Shown: piece by piece, positions 21,899 to 31,607 of the stretch | Layout: each line of letters opens with the position of its first letter | How positions within the stretch are numbered: position 1 is the stretch's first letter | Source: Leptospirales bacterium | Lineage (GTDB): Bacteria; Spirochaetota; Leptospiria; Leptospirales; Leptonemataceae | Direction of reading: 5' to 3' | DNA length: 34,936 nucleotides | Assembly (NCBI GenBank): GCA_019694685.1 | Contig: JAIBBM010000042.1 | Span: 1 to 34,936, forward strand | The notes under the pieces: generated by a model | Database searches by the model: none | Told to the model about the DNA's origin: nothing | What the model saw: the letters and a program-made list of their open reading frames with translations, nothing else | Made by a program: the position numbers and the translations under genes

Positions 21899-24235
21899 TT
21901 ACAACCTGAGCGCCCGCAAGCGCAGCGCATTCACAATCACGGACACTGAACTCAAACTCATTGCGAGACTTGCAATCATTGGATTGAGAAGCGGCCCACC
22001 GAATAGATATAGGATTCCCGCCGCCACCGGAATTCCAAGTGCATTGTAAACAAACGCGAAGAATAGATTTTGTCGGATATTGCGCATCGCTCCCTTGCTG
22101 AGTTTGATCGCCCTGACGATTCCCATCAGATCACCTTTGACGAGCGTAACACCTGCACTTTCGATTGCAATGTCAGATCCGTTACCCATTGCTATTCCCA
22201 CATCAGCTGCTGCAAGGGCTGGTGAATCATTGATACCGTCACCCGTCATTGCGACTGAATGCTCTTTCTTCTTTATCGCAAGCAATCGATCATGTTTTCC
22301 CTGTGGTTCAACTCCCGCGTAAAACTCCTTGATGCCCAGTTCCGCCGCAACAGCTGCGCCTGTTCGTTCATTATCTCCCGTCATCATGATCACATTCAAG
22401 CCAAGGTTCCTAAGCCCTTGGAGAGCTTCTGGTGTGGATTGTTTGATCGGGTCACTCAAACCTAGAACACCGGCGAGCTTACCGTCGATTCCAGCATAAA
22501 TTAGCGTGCTCGCTTGGTTCTTTGTTGAGATCGCGTTTTCAAATCCACTGATTTGACGAGCGCGCAACAATCCTTCTTTGCCGACGATGACCTCGTGTCC
22601 GCTCACGGTTCCGCTGATTCCACCCCCAGTGATCGATTGCACATTCTCTGGCGATACGATGTTGAGATTCTTCTTTTTGGCAAAATCAATTACCGCGCGC
22701 GAAAGAGGGTGCTCGCTCGCGGTTTCGAGAGAAGCAACAAGAGAGAGGAGTTGATCCTCCTCATAGCCCGCTCCTACGACAACTTCCGTAACACGAGGCT
22801 TACCCTGAGTTAGAGTACCGGTCTTATCCACAACGAGGGTGTCAATGTGTTCCAACTTCTCCAGTGATTCAGCATTCTTGATAAGCACACCAACTCGCGC
22901 TCCAGCGCCGACCGCGACCATGATCGAAATTGGTGTGGCAAGACCTAGAGCACAGGGACACGCAATGATCAGAACTGCCACTGCATTCATGAACGCGTAA
23001 GACAGATTCGGTGACGGACCCCAGATCATCCAGGAAATAAAGGTCAAGACCGCAATGACTAAAACGGCGGGCACAAAATATCCGGACACGGTGTCGGCCA
23101 GTTTTTGAATCGGAGCCCGACTGCGTTGTGCTTCCTGAACCATGTGGATAATGCGTGAGAGGACCGTGTCGCTCCCAACACCGGTTGCCTTCATAACGAA
23201 ACTACCGGTTTGATTGAGTGTTCCACCCGTTATGCGATCATCGGCCTTCTTTTCCTGCGGCATGGGTTCGCCTGTTAGCATTGATTCATCAATGGTCGTC
23301 CCACCCTCAATGATCACTCCATCCACGGGTATTTTCTCGCCGGGTCGAACACGAATGAGATTCCCGGCTGCAACATTTTCAATCGGAACCTCAAATTCCT
23401 GACCGTCGCGAATGATCCGCGCCGTTTTCGCAGCTTGTCCCATGAGCAATTTGATTGCTGTGCCAGTCTGCGTTCGCGCACGCAGCTCCAGAACCTGGCC
23501 GAGCAACGCAAGTGCAGTAATTACAGCCGCAGCCTCGAAATAGACAAAAACATTCTCACCTTGGGGAAGAAGTCCAGGGGCAAGCAGTGCTACAACGCTG
23601 AAGAAATACGCTGCGCCAACTCCGATAGCGATCAGCGTGAACATGTTCAGTTGCAGCGTGACGATAGAGCGCCAGGCTCGCGCAAAGAAGGGCCAGCCAC
23701 CCCAGAGCACGGCGGGGGATGCGAGTACAAACTGTACCCACATGGAGAAATGGTGCGGAATATCTCGGAGCATCGGGAGATGTTCACCCATTGCCAGAAA
23801 CAAAACAGGAGCCGAAAGAATTGCCGAGACCACGAATCTGCGACGCATATCTTTGTACTCCGTTAGATCCTCATTGCCGCCGGAGACAGGCTCAAGAGCC
23901 ATCCCACATTTTGGACAAGAGCCTGGTCCCTTCTGCCGGACCTCTGGATGCATCGGACATGTATAGTCACCCGCAGAGTTCGATACCGTATTCGCATTCT
24001 CTGCAATTGGATGAGTCTGTCTCTTTGATGGCGAGGCGTAGTGTTCCGGGTTTTCCGTGAATTTGGTAAGACAACCCGCGCTGCAAAACAGATACTCCTT
24101 GTCGTTGTAAGTTGCCCGATGCCGCGAATCTTGTTTTACGGACATACCACAAACAGGATCGAGTGTAGCATTCTCGCCCTTCTGTGGTGTATTATGTTCG
24201 TGTTTGTGGTGATGCGTGTGTGAATGTTCATTCAT
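21899..24235 (-). CDS. copA: CopA-type P1B copper-transporting ATPase
   Basis: A 778-aa P1B-type ATPase that exports Cu(I) (or Ag) from the cytoplasm. Order: a His-rich N-terminus, a YHS domain ([10 protein letters not shown]...FCSAGC, residues about 25-70), a heavy-metal-binding domain (YTCPMHPEV...[10 protein letters not shown], about 92-118), then eight predicted membrane helices. The ion site motif ACPCALG is near residue 425, phosphorylation DKTGTLT near 470, [16 protein letters not shown] and [10 protein letters not shown]. The actuator TGEP is present. There is no classic HMA domain; the YHS/metal-binding pair replaces it. It is the last gene of the metal operon. All catalytic motifs are intact. 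Confidence 0.93.
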   Translation of the reverse strand: MNEHSHTHHHKHEHNTPQKGENATLDPVCGMSVKQDSRHRATYNDKEYLFCSAGCLTKFTENPEHYASPSKRQTHPIAENANTVSNSAGDYTCPMHPEVRQKGPGSCPKCGMALEPVSGGNEDLTEYKDMRRRFVVSAILSAPVLFLAMGEHLPMLRDIPHHFSMWVQFVLASPAVLWGGWPFFARAWRSIVTLQLNMFTLIAIGVGAAYFFSVVALLAPGLLPQGENVFVYFEAAAVITALALLGQVLELRARTQTGTAIKLLMGQAAKTARIIRDGQEFEVPIENVAAGNLIRVRPGEKIPVDGVIIEGGTTIDESMLTGEPMPQEKKADDRITGGTLNQTGSFVMKATGVGSDTVLSRIIHMVQEAQRSRAPIQKLADTVSGYFVPAVLVIAVLTFISWMIWGPSPNLSYAFMNAVAVLIIACPCALGLATPISIMVAVGAGARVGVLIKNAESLEKLEHIDTLVVDKTGTLTQGKPRVTEVVVGAGYEEDQLLSLVASLETASEHPLSRAVIDFAKKKNLNIVSPENVQSITGGGISGTVSGHEVIVGKEGLLRARQISGFENAISTKNQASTLIYAGIDGKLAGVLGLSDPIKQSTPEALQGLRNLGLNVIMMTGDNERTGAAVAAELGIKEFYAGVEPQGKHDRLLAIKKKEHSVAMTGDGINDSPALAAADVGIAMGNGSDIAIESAGVTLVKGDLMGIVRAIKLSKGAMRNIRQNLFFAFVYNALGIPVAAGILYLFGGPLLNPMIASLAMSLSSVSVIVNALRLRALRL

Positions 24236-24260
24236 CTTCGTTTCCTCTTGGTCAAATCCC

Positions 24261-25106
24261 TCACTTGACTTCCGTTACAAAGCTGGCGGTGAGAACTCTT
24301 CCTCTGTGTTGAAATTGCCCAAAGATCTTGTATTTTCCAGCGCGCGGAAAGTGGACTTCAAAACTCACAGCCCCCGGTGCATTCGCTGCACTTTCATCCG
24401 GATGAGCGTGCACATACAAAAGATCGCCTTCACTGAGAACGACTATATGACCAAGAGCACCGAGGTAAGGCTGTAAATCTTTGGCGGGTTTGCCATTCTC
24501 ACTGATGGTAAAGCGTAAAGCTCGCTCAAGTCCCGATCCTGTGTTTTCCAAATTGAAAAGATAATTCTCGCGCCGGTCGGTTGTGCGCATGTCCCCAATC
24601 GGCTCAGGTCGATATTTACTTTCGTTTCCAGCAACGACGGAAACACCCAGTGTCTGGCCCATTGCCATTCCAGCATGGTGTTCGTGTCCCTGTGCCATTC
24701 CGCCTGACGGAGTGAAATCGGCGAAGAGGCGATATTCGCCATCAGTTTCAAACTTTATTGCTGGAAGACTAAATACACCCGACTCTTTATCGAAATCCGG
24801 ATGCAGATGCTGAAAATTCGCAAGATCCTTCCGCACAACAATGAAGTGCATGATCTTGGTGTGCATGATCTCAAAATCCCGGACGACTTTTCCTTCCTTA
24901 TCATGAACCATAAATTTCAGCGTATTGGGCTGGCTCACTTTGTATTTTGTACCTGTGTTCAGCATCAGCATGTAGTCAGAATGATCTGCTCCGTGATCCA
25001 TATCTGCCATGTCGGGACTCTTGCTGCGAGTTAGCAGAAACCAAACACCAACACCAATTGTTAAAATTGCGGCAACTCCCAGTAGTAATTTCTTGTTTCC
25101 TTTCAT
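24261..25106 (-). CDS. Exported His/Met-rich metal-binding protein
   Basis: A membrane-anchored or secreted protein of about 281 aa. ATG 25106 (MKGNKK) gives a clean signal or anchor segment ([19 protein letters not shown]). The mature protein is rich in His and Met: [42 protein letters not shown] and YVHAHPDE, all good Cu ligands. Two similar beta-sandwich-like halves seem to be present (FMVHDKEGK... and RFTISENGK...). It resembles periplasmic copper-binding proteins found beside CopA. It lies 25 bases upstream of the ATPase gene and probably delivers or buffers copper. Confidence 0.75.
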   Translation of the reverse strand: MKGNKKLLLGVAAILTIGVGVWFLLTRSKSPDMADMDHGADHSDYMLMLNTGTKYKVSQPNTLKFMVHDKEGKVVRDFEIMHTKIMHFIVVRKDLANFQHLHPDFDKESGVFSLPAIKFETDGEYRLFADFTPSGGMAQGHEHHAGMAMGQTLGVSVVAGNESKYRPEPIGDMRTTDRRENYLFNLENTGSGLERALRFTISENGKPAKDLQPYLGALGHIVVLSEGDLLYVHAHPDESAANAPGAVSFEVHFPRAGKYKIFGQFQHRGRVLTASFVTEVK

Positions 25107-25129
25107 CTCTAATCTCCTCAATATTTTCT

Positions 25130-25159
25130 AAAAAAACATCAGGGGATTGCTCCCCTGAT
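25130..25159 (-). terminator. Intrinsic terminator inside the metal operon
   Basis: On the minus strand ATCAGGGG pairs with CCCCTGAT (6-base loop), followed by G and a run of seven T. It comes 8 bases after the stop of the 109-aa gene and 24 bases before the start of the metal-binding protein gene, so it may lower expression of the last two genes. Confidence 0.8.
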
Positions 25160-25167
25160 TTCGATGT

Positions 25168-25497
25168 TTACTTCGTTTCAATCAAATACGAGTCGCCGGA
25201 CAATCCCCAGATCACAGTCGCTTTCGCAACATGTGGATCAACAATCGCGGCAACACGCACTCGCCCAATTTTCTTGTACCGATGACGCATGCCGCGCTGA
25301 GCCGGATTCGTTTCCAGAGCGATCCGATACACATCAAATTCCTCTCCGACTTTAGGTTGAACCTCGGACACATTCATGACCTGAACATCCGATGAAGAGT
25401 CCAAGACCTGTTCCCCTCTGAGCCAACCTCTGCCCTCGGCCATAATTGGCGTAATAAACGCCAGTATTGCGGCCGTCATAATGAGTTTTCTTAACAT
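25168..25497 (-). CDS. Small exported protein of unknown function
   Basis: A 109-aa protein with a signal peptide (LIMTAAILAFITPIMAEG). The mature domain contains VMNVSEVQPKVGEEFDVYRI and KKIGRVRVAAIVDPHVAKAT, a pattern of short beta strands like small outer-membrane-associated or FlgT-C-like domains; this is only a resemblance. It has few possible metal ligands. It lies within the metal operon, overlapping the 3' part of the preceding ORF. Its role is unknown. Confidence 0.65.
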   Translation of the reverse strand: MLRKLIMTAAILAFITPIMAEGRGWLRGEQVLDSSSDVQVMNVSEVQPKVGEEFDVYRIALETNPAQRGMRHRYKKIGRVRVAAIVDPHVAKATVIWGLSGDSYLIETK

Positions 25498-25939
25498 ATA
25501 ATTCCTCCATTTTTTGTTTAGACTTTGCGCTCAAGTTTGGAGGAGCGCGGATACTTCTGATTCGCGTGGCAAACCAGGACTTAACGAATGGAATGAACGC
25601 TGGCAAATGAGCTAAACAAGTAGCGTTAGGCGACATCCATGACCCGGATGGAATGATCGCGTGGGACAAATCCCAAACGCGTCTCCCGCTTGGGTCATCC
25701 TTTTTCAGTTTGCCGGAAAAAAGAAGATCTGAGGGAGAAGTCGGGATTTGATTTTTAGGAATCTCTGGCGCGCCGGCGTCATGAGAGATGTTTTTATGGT
25801 GCGCGTGAATTACGGGATCAAGCCGCAAATCGGTTGAATGAACATGCACTCCAAACAATGGAATTGTAAACAGCCAGAGCATCTCGGCAAGGATTGCCGA
25901 GGAAGAGACCCTCCAGAGCGGAAGCGAATGCGATCTCAC
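25352..25939 (-). CDS. His-containing exported protein with abnormal C-terminus
   Basis: The GTG start overlaps the TolC stop (GTGA). The N-terminus has a hydrophobic segment (AILAEMLWLFTIPLF) followed by GVHVHSTD and HAHHKN, like the paralogue at 31045 (GVHVHNNG...HSHSKG, then IPKDEIP; here IPKNQIP). The two also share a late Arg-Ala-Pro-Pro (SIRAPPNL versus GQRAPPIT). After that point the ORF runs on for about 50 codons into the start of the next gene, which is unlikely to be real coding. A lost stop or frameshift around 25,500-25,560 is suspected. Probably a periplasmic metal-binding accessory. Confidence 0.5.
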   Translation of the reverse strand: MRSHSLPLWRVSSSAILAEMLWLFTIPLFGVHVHSTDLRLDPVIHAHHKNISHDAGAPEIPKNQIPTSPSDLLFSGKLKKDDPSGRRVWDLSHAIIPSGSWMSPNATCLAHLPAFIPFVKSWFATRIRSIRAPPNLSAKSKQKMEELYVKKTHYDGRNTGVYYANYGRGQRLAQRGTGLGLFIGCSGHECVRGST

Positions 25940-27324
25940 TGTATCTCCCGCCCGATGATGATCTCGATTTCTCCCAGGACGCGCGCGGCCTCCGCACGAG
26001 TATCCAGATATTGTTTCTTGATCTCCGCTACTCTGCGATATTGTTCAGACCAATCGGAGTACGGTATCCTGCCCGAAAGAAAGGGACCGTCCAGAGACTC
26101 AAGCGAAGCGAACGGCTGTTGCAGTTTAGCAAGTTGCTTCACGATCTCCATGAGCGCGATGTAGCGATTGCGAAGGACAGCAATGGACGATTCGAGATTG
26201 CGCTCGGCGGCCTCGCGGTCTGCACCAGTAGATTCCCGATGCGCGCGTGCGATGTCCGCCGATCCTTGCTTGCGATCAAAGACGGGGATCGGAATTCTCA
26301 CTCCAAAACGAAATGTCTTTTCCCTTTCGCTTGAAGGTCCGGCGATGGAGGGAGCCAGCTTACTCGATCCAATCGATTGTTCGCCAGCACCGAGAAAAAA
26401 TGTCGGGTCAGGTATCATGGCTATGTCGGCGAGGTTGCTGCCAAGTTCACTTTGTTGCGAATTTAAACTGACAAGGCGAAGCCGGGGACTGTTCGCGTGA
26501 GCCCCCGCGATTAGTTCACTTTCTTCCGGCAGCGTCGGGTTCGTGATTCTAGAGGATGTTGGGGGAAGTGTGCAGACCTTCACTGTCGTCACGCCAAGCA
26601 TTTGATCCAGAGTTTGTTTCGCGTTCGTTCGGGTTAGCAGGAGGTTGCGTAATTCAATATCCGCTCTGGCAAGATCATTTTGAAACACGACACCGACATA
26701 GGTTCCAAGTCTCTGATCAGTAAACCCTGGCCCCATTCTTTGCTTGATCAAACGCAAATGTTCGAGCTGCCGTTCTAAATCCGCTGCCAGGGCCTCAGAC
26801 ATAAGGAAAGTTGTAAGTTGCGTTCTAACTTCCGCACGCACTTGCAATCGTGTAAGGAGGAGTTGTGCATCAGCCTTCTCGATCTCAACTCGCGCAATTT
26901 TCTTTTGAATGGAACTCTTTCCGGCGAGGTCCAGTTCTTGACTCAATTCAACTTCATATCCGTTGATCCGTTGTTGCTGTGGTCCCGACAAAATGCTGGG
27001 GGAAACATCAACGGGTTGCTCACCCTTAAGAGCCGCTGACGGAGAAACAGAAACGTCCGGCGAAGTTGCGCGCGTACCGCGTGTGCCACTCACAGAAATC
27101 TCAGGATTCGCTGCAATCAAACGGTCTTTCTGAACGAATTCTCCCCTGGCTAGCAACAACGCCGCGCGCGCTTTTCTCATATCAGGACTTTTTTCCTGCG
27201 CGAGCGCCATGGCCTCGTTCAGTGTGAGACACTCCGGCGCATTTCCTGTCACAGGAAGAACACCCAAAAGCAGCGGAAGTAGAATGATACTTACAAGAAT
27301 GAATCGACAGCGAATAGTTTTCAT
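25936..27324 (-). CDS. TolC/CusC-family outer-membrane efflux protein
   Basis: A 462-aa outer-membrane factor that forms the exit duct for the RND pump. There is a signal peptide (FILVSIILLPLLLGVLPVTGN), then the family's repeated coiled-coil and beta architecture: LTLNEAMALAQEKSPDMRKA near the start, and in the second half ESELIAGAHANSPRLRLVSL and RFGVRIPIPVFDRKQGSAD. No lipobox Cys is present at the signal end. A good ribosome site (GAGGAG) precedes the ATG, directly after a terminator-like hairpin. The next ORF overlaps its stop. Confidence 0.87.
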   Translation of the reverse strand: MKTIRCRFILVSIILLPLLLGVLPVTGNAPECLTLNEAMALAQEKSPDMRKARAALLLARGEFVQKDRLIAANPEISVSGTRGTRATSPDVSVSPSAALKGEQPVDVSPSILSGPQQQRINGYEVELSQELDLAGKSSIQKKIARVEIEKADAQLLLTRLQVRAEVRTQLTTFLMSEALAADLERQLEHLRLIKQRMGPGFTDQRLGTYVGVVFQNDLARADIELRNLLLTRTNAKQTLDQMLGVTTVKVCTLPPTSSRITNPTLPEESELIAGAHANSPRLRLVSLNSQQSELGSNLADIAMIPDPTFFLGAGEQSIGSSKLAPSIAGPSSEREKTFRFGVRIPIPVFDRKQGSADIARAHRESTGADREAAERNLESSIAVLRNRYIALMEIVKQLAKLQQPFASLESLDGPFLSGRIPYSDWSEQYRRVAEIKKQYLDTRAEAARVLGEIEIIIGREIQ

Positions 27325-27335
27325 ATAATGCTCCT

Positions 27336-27376
27336 CAAAAAACGGCGATCCTCACACAGGTTGGGGATCGCCGTTC
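27336..27376 (-). terminator. Intrinsic terminator or attenuator before the TolC-like gene
   Basis: On the minus strand AACGGCGATCC pairs perfectly over 11 bases with GGATCGCCGTT and is followed by six T. It sits between the HEGH-protein gene and the TolC-like gene, so it should reduce read-through and unbalance expression of pump and duct. Confidence 0.82.
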
Positions 27377-27379
27377 TTA

Positions 27380-27790
27380 TCACTTGGGCTCGTATAGAAC
27401 TTTCCCCGATTCCAGCTTCCCGTCGACTTTCGCGCTGATTTGAAAATACACGCGCCTGACATTCTTTGGAATCGAAATGCTCGCATGGAAAGCTCCGTCC
27501 ATGGAACTGAGCTTAAGGGTGGTGTTTCCTTTTCCCGGAATTTCAAGCGATGCTTTCACATCACTCAGTTTCTCGGGAGAACTCTTTATATCATCTTCAA
27601 GAATGTAGATCATGGCCATATCACCTTGAACTACCACTTCTGCGAAGTGATTCTTCATCTTTGTGTACTTCCCACCGTGCGGACCAACCGGCGGAAGAAC
27701 ATCGGGTTTGTCATGGCCTTCATGCGCGTAAGCGGAAGCAAATCCGCTCAGGAGCATTGAGAGCAGCACCAATGTTAGTTTGTTTCTCAT
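27380..27790 (-). CDS. Periplasmic HEGH/PHGG metal-binding protein
   Basis: A protein of about 136 aa. ATG 27790 (MRNKLTLV) gives a clear signal peptide cleaved near AYAHEG. The mature start HEGHDKPD and the PPVGPHGGKYTKM motif are typical of small periplasmic proteins, or the metal-binding extension of adaptors, in heavy-metal RND systems. The remainder is a beta-rich domain (MIYILEDDIK, VKASLEIPGKGNTTLKL). It lacks the hairpin and lipoyl regions of a full membrane-fusion protein. It follows the RND gene after 20 bases and probably chaperones metal to the pump. Confidence 0.75.
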   Translation of the reverse strand: MRNKLTLVLLSMLLSGFASAYAHEGHDKPDVLPPVGPHGGKYTKMKNHFAEVVVQGDMAMIYILEDDIKSSPEKLSDVKASLEIPGKGNTTLKLSSMDGAFHASISIPKNVRRVYFQISAKVDGKLESGKVLYEPK

Positions 27791-27809
27791 GTTTAACCTC
27801 TTTTGTTTT

Positions 27810-30800
27810 TTATGAACTTGCACCGTTAGGCGCTCTTTTCATGACCTGGTAGAATATTACCGGCGTGAAAATAATATCGAGTAGAGTTGAGCTGAATAAT
27901 CCACCGGAGATAACCAGGGCCACCGGGAAGAGAATTTCCTTCCCGGCCGCGTCGCTCCCTGAAACAAGAATAGGGAGGAGCGCAAAGACCGCTGAGAAAG
28001 CGGTCATTAGAACAGGTACAAGCCGTTCAAGTGCACCACGAATCACCATTGCCCTTGAGAATTCCATGCCCTCTACTTCCATCAAATGCAGGAAATGAGA
28101 GATCATCATGATTCCATTTCTTGCAGCAATGCCTGTTAACGCGATGAATCCCAATATGCTTGCAAGTGAGAGAGGAACACCCAATACGAACAGTGCGCCG
28201 ATACCACCGATGAACGAGAATGGCACATTCACGAGGATTTGTCCAACAAGGAGCCAGGACTTAAAATTTCGGTACAGGATGAAGGTCAGAAGCACAAGTG
28301 CGCAGAATCCAAAAATTCCGATGAGTCGAATCGCTCGTTCCCGACTTGCGAAGCGTCCGCCAATCTCATAGCGAATGCCCTGCGGCATCTGCAATGTCTT
28401 GAGGGCGGCATTTACATCGGAAACGACAGAGCCCAGATCGCGCCCTTGAGTATTGAATTGAACCGCAATGCGCCTGCTGCCGTTTTCCCTTTTTATTTCA
28501 TACGGGCCTTCCGTTTCATAAACTTCTGCAACCATTCCAAGCCGAACCGGCGTTCCGTTTGGCAGGTACTTGATGATGATTCCAGAGAGACCATCTACTG
28601 CGCGCGATTTGTCATCAAATCTGAGCACGATGTCGAAGATTTTTCCATTCTCAATGGTTCTTCCAACTGTCTGGCCACCGAGGGCAAACTCCAGAACCTC
28701 GGTGATTTCTCCGCTTGTAATACCATAGGAACTCGCCTGCGCGTGATTGATTCCAATCTTGAGTTCGGGCGCTTTAGTTTGATTCTCGATGAGTAAATCT
28801 GTGATGCCCGGAACTTTGCTCAGGACGCTACGAATCTGGTACGCTTGATATTGGATTGCTTCAAGATCGTCACCGTAAACAAAGACTGCGACTTCCGAAC
28901 GAACGCCGGTCATCATGTGATCGATTCGATGTGAGATCGGTTGTCCGATATCGAGATCGATTCCTTTCAGTGATTTGAATTTTGTTCTAAGATCCGCAAG
29001 AAGTTTTGCGCGGGTTATTCCTGCCTTTTCCGGTTCCACATTCACTTCGATCTCCGTTAGATGCGGGCCGCTCGCGTGCTCATCGCCTTCTGCGCGTCCT
29101 GTGCGGCGCGCAAATTGTCCCACACCTTTCGTCGAAAGCAGGACTTCCTCAACTTCTTTCATGCGCGCCACGGATTCGGGCAGCGAAGTGGCTGTGGGCA
29201 GCGAGCCGAAAACCGTGAACACTCCTTCGTTGAAACTGGGCAAGAAATCTTTCTTGAGAAATGGTGCCATCCCAATTGAAATCAGAAACAGAACACCGAC
29301 GATGAGGGTCGACAGCATCGGACGATCCAGAAGTGCGTTCAGGTTCCTGCGTTGAAATGCCTTGAGAGAGCGAACAATCGCAGTCTCATTCTGCGTAGCG
29401 GATGCATTGCGCAGAAGGTAATAACACAGAACAGGCGTTACAGTCAGGGCAACAAGCAACGATGCAAAGAGTGCAACTATGTAAGCAAACGCGAGTGGAC
29501 GGAACAATCGTCCTTCGAGATCGCCCAGAAAAAAGAGTGGAATGAAAACGAGAATCACAACAAGCGTTGCAAGAACGATGCTGTTTCTTACTTCGGACGA
29601 CGCGTGAAAAACAACCTCGAGGGCCGGGCGCGGCGCGTTAAGATTTCGATTCTCTCGCAGACGCCTGAAAATGTTTTCCATGTCCACGATGGAATCGTCT
29701 ACCAGTTGCCCCACGGCCACGGCCAGACCGCCCATCGTCATCGTATTTAAGTCAACACCGAGCGCCGCCATGGTGACGATTGCCGCAATAAGTGAAAGAG
29801 GAAGAGTAACGAGTGTGATGAAGGTAGTGCGAAAACTCCACAGGAATAAGAATACAACAATGAGTATGATAATCGAACCGTCTCGAATCGCTTCGCCGAC
29901 ATTTCCGACGGCTCGTTCAATGAAGTCCGCTTGGCGAAATAGTTTGTCGTGAATCAGTATGTCCGGATCATTCGCTTTTCTGATTTTTTCAATTTCGGTG
30001 GCAATGCTTCGTGTTAGATCAACGGTAGAAACGCCCGGTGATTTTTGTATGATCAGGATCACGGCTGGATTTCCGTTTACGCCCGCATCACCGCGCTTCA
30101 CGCGCGCGCCGGTAGACACCACCGCAATGTCCTTGATGCGAACCGGACTTCCACCTCGCAGTCCAATCACAGAATTTTCCAGATCAGACTGGTCCGTTAT
30201 GTTGCCGAGATTTCGGACAGAAAGTTCTTTCCCCTCTTTCTCAATGAATCCGCCGCCAGTATTTTCTCCGAGCCCGCGCAGGCTTTCCTTCATCGCGAGA
30301 AACGAGATGTAGCGATTGTCCGCGAAGAGACTGTTGTCATACGCTGAAAGCTTGTTCTTATCGATGAGAATTTGATATTGTTTGGCTTCACCACCGATGA
30401 CGGTAATGTCAGCTACGCCGCGCACGGACAGGAGCTGCTTGCGCACCGTCCAGTCAGCGAAAGTTCTCAGATCACCCGGCGAATTTTTTCCGTCTTTGGA
30501 TGTTATTCCAACAAGTAGAATTTCCCCCATGATGGAGCTGATTGGCCCAAGGCGGATCTGCGTTCCACGCGGCAAGGTCGATGCAATGCTATCGATTCGC
30601 TCCTTTACAATTTGCCGACACCTGTAAATATCAGATCCAGCTTCAAACTCAACATGCACCTGAGCGAGTCCGCGATTCGATTGGCTGCGCACATTTCCAA
30701 TACCAGGTCCACCAAGAAGGGCGGATTCAATCGGAATCGTGACAATCGTTTCTACTTCTTCGGGCGCGAGACCAGGCGATTCGATCAAAACCGAAACAGC

Positions 30801-30989
30801 CGGTCGATTCAAATCTGGGAGAACATCGACAGGAAGTCGCATAACGGTGTATGTACCCGCAGCAGCTAGAATGATGGCGACGGCAAGAACCGAGCGTCGG
30901 CGTTCCAACGAGAACGCAATGACCGCGTCAAAGATACGATGGCTGAGATCCTTTTTGCCCGCGATCGGGTGATTTTTGCCTGTAAACAC
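27810..30989 (-). CDS. RND efflux pump inner-membrane subunit (CusA/CzcA-like)
   Basis: A 1059-aa proton-driven RND transporter. GTG start with GAGGAGG ideally placed. The usual duplicated layout is visible: TM1 after SLERRRSVLAVAIIL, porter domain (RLPVDVLPDLNRPAVSVLIE), TM2-6 (LVTLPLSLIAAIVTMAAL...), a second half beginning DRPMLSTLIVGVLFL, and TM7-12 with FIGGIGALFVLGVPLSLASI and GIAARNGIMMISHFL. The TM4 stretch reads AVAVGQLVDDSIVDMENI, with the acidic pair of the proton relay but not the DFGxxVDG form of CzcA, so metal specificity is inferred mostly from the neighbours. No adaptor gene is seen nearby. Confidence 0.88.
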   Translation of the reverse strand: MFTGKNHPIAGKKDLSHRIFDAVIAFSLERRRSVLAVAIILAAAGTYTVMRLPVDVLPDLNRPAVSVLIESPGLAPEEVETIVTIPIESALLGGPGIGNVRSQSNRGLAQVHVEFEAGSDIYRCRQIVKERIDSIASTLPRGTQIRLGPISSIMGEILLVGITSKDGKNSPGDLRTFADWTVRKQLLSVRGVADITVIGGEAKQYQILIDKNKLSAYDNSLFADNRYISFLAMKESLRGLGENTGGGFIEKEGKELSVRNLGNITDQSDLENSVIGLRGGSPVRIKDIAVVSTGARVKRGDAGVNGNPAVILIIQKSPGVSTVDLTRSIATEIEKIRKANDPDILIHDKLFRQADFIERAVGNVGEAIRDGSIIILIVVFLFLWSFRTTFITLVTLPLSLIAAIVTMAALGVDLNTMTMGGLAVAVGQLVDDSIVDMENIFRRLRENRNLNAPRPALEVVFHASSEVRNSIVLATLVVILVFIPLFFLGDLEGRLFRPLAFAYIVALFASLLVALTVTPVLCYYLLRNASATQNETAIVRSLKAFQRRNLNALLDRPMLSTLIVGVLFLISIGMAPFLKKDFLPSFNEGVFTVFGSLPTATSLPESVARMKEVEEVLLSTKGVGQFARRTGRAEGDEHASGPHLTEIEVNVEPEKAGITRAKLLADLRTKFKSLKGIDLDIGQPISHRIDHMMTGVRSEVAVFVYGDDLEAIQYQAYQIRSVLSKVPGITDLLIENQTKAPELKIGINHAQASSYGITSGEITEVLEFALGGQTVGRTIENGKIFDIVLRFDDKSRAVDGLSGIIIKYLPNGTPVRLGMVAEVYETEGPYEIKRENGSRRIAVQFNTQGRDLGSVVSDVNAALKTLQMPQGIRYEIGGRFASRERAIRLIGIFGFCALVLLTFILYRNFKSWLLVGQILVNVPFSFIGGIGALFVLGVPLSLASILGFIALTGIAARNGIMMISHFLHLMEVEGMEFSRAMVIRGALERLVPVLMTAFSAVFALLPILVSGSDAAGKEILFPVALVISGGLFSSTLLDIIFTPVIFYQVMKRAPNGASS

Positions 30990-31044
30990 GACTCCTCCTC
31001 AATCGATCCGGCCAGACGCATGCGTGGCGGAATCGAAAAGCTGT

Positions 31045-31446
31045 TTAAGCGAGAGAAGGAGTTATAGGAGGGGCACGCTGGCCCAGGGTGAAACGGATTG
31101 GCGCAGGAAGTCTAGTAGTACCGTCCCGTATCAGGCTATAAGACGCCGATTCAACAACAGGCGGGTATACAAATCGAACTAAGAAGGTCGCAATCAGGGC
31201 AGAAAGCACAAGTAACACAATTGTTGCGAGTTCAAGAGGAAGGCTCTTGCTCAGTACGAGTTTGAGCAACGTCGCTGGAATCTCATCCTTTGGAATACTT
31301 TTGTCGGAGTGATTGTGTGTAACCCCTTTGCTGTGACTGTGCACAGTCCCATTATTATGTACATGAACGCCAATCACAGGGCTCAACAGGATGAAAGAGA
31401 AGGTTGCGACGAGCAGCCCTCCTACAATTGGCGCGATTTTTTTCAT
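31045..31446 (-). CDS. His-rich small membrane protein heading the metal operon
   Basis: A protein of about 133 aa, starting at ATG 31446 (MKKIAPIVGG). It has an N-terminal hydrophobic segment (LLVATFSFILLSPVIGV), then a His-rich loop HVHNNGTVHSHSKGVTHNHSD, then a second membrane segment (LELATIVLLVLSALIATFL). The loop is a likely periplasmic metal-binding site. It is a paralogue of the ORF at 25352. The longer open frame to 31581 is not needed. It is the first gene of the minus-strand operon, 56 bases upstream of the RND gene. Confidence 0.7.
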   Translation of the reverse strand: MKKIAPIVGGLLVATFSFILLSPVIGVHVHNNGTVHSHSKGVTHNHSDKSIPKDEIPATLLKLVLSKSLPLELATIVLLVLSALIATFLVRFVYPPVVESASYSLIRDGTTRLPAPIRFTLGQRAPPITPSLA

Positions 31447-31607
31447 CCCAGAACTATTTACGTATGGGCGGGCCAATCTGGCCATCAAAAAAAGTATAAT
31501 ACCGTTAGGCCAACCCCGTGGAAAATTTCTTGCGGCGGCTCTGTTCTTTGCATCCAATAGCAAAATCCTTGAACGACGCACACTTGAATTAAACCGGGGA
31601 GTAACAT

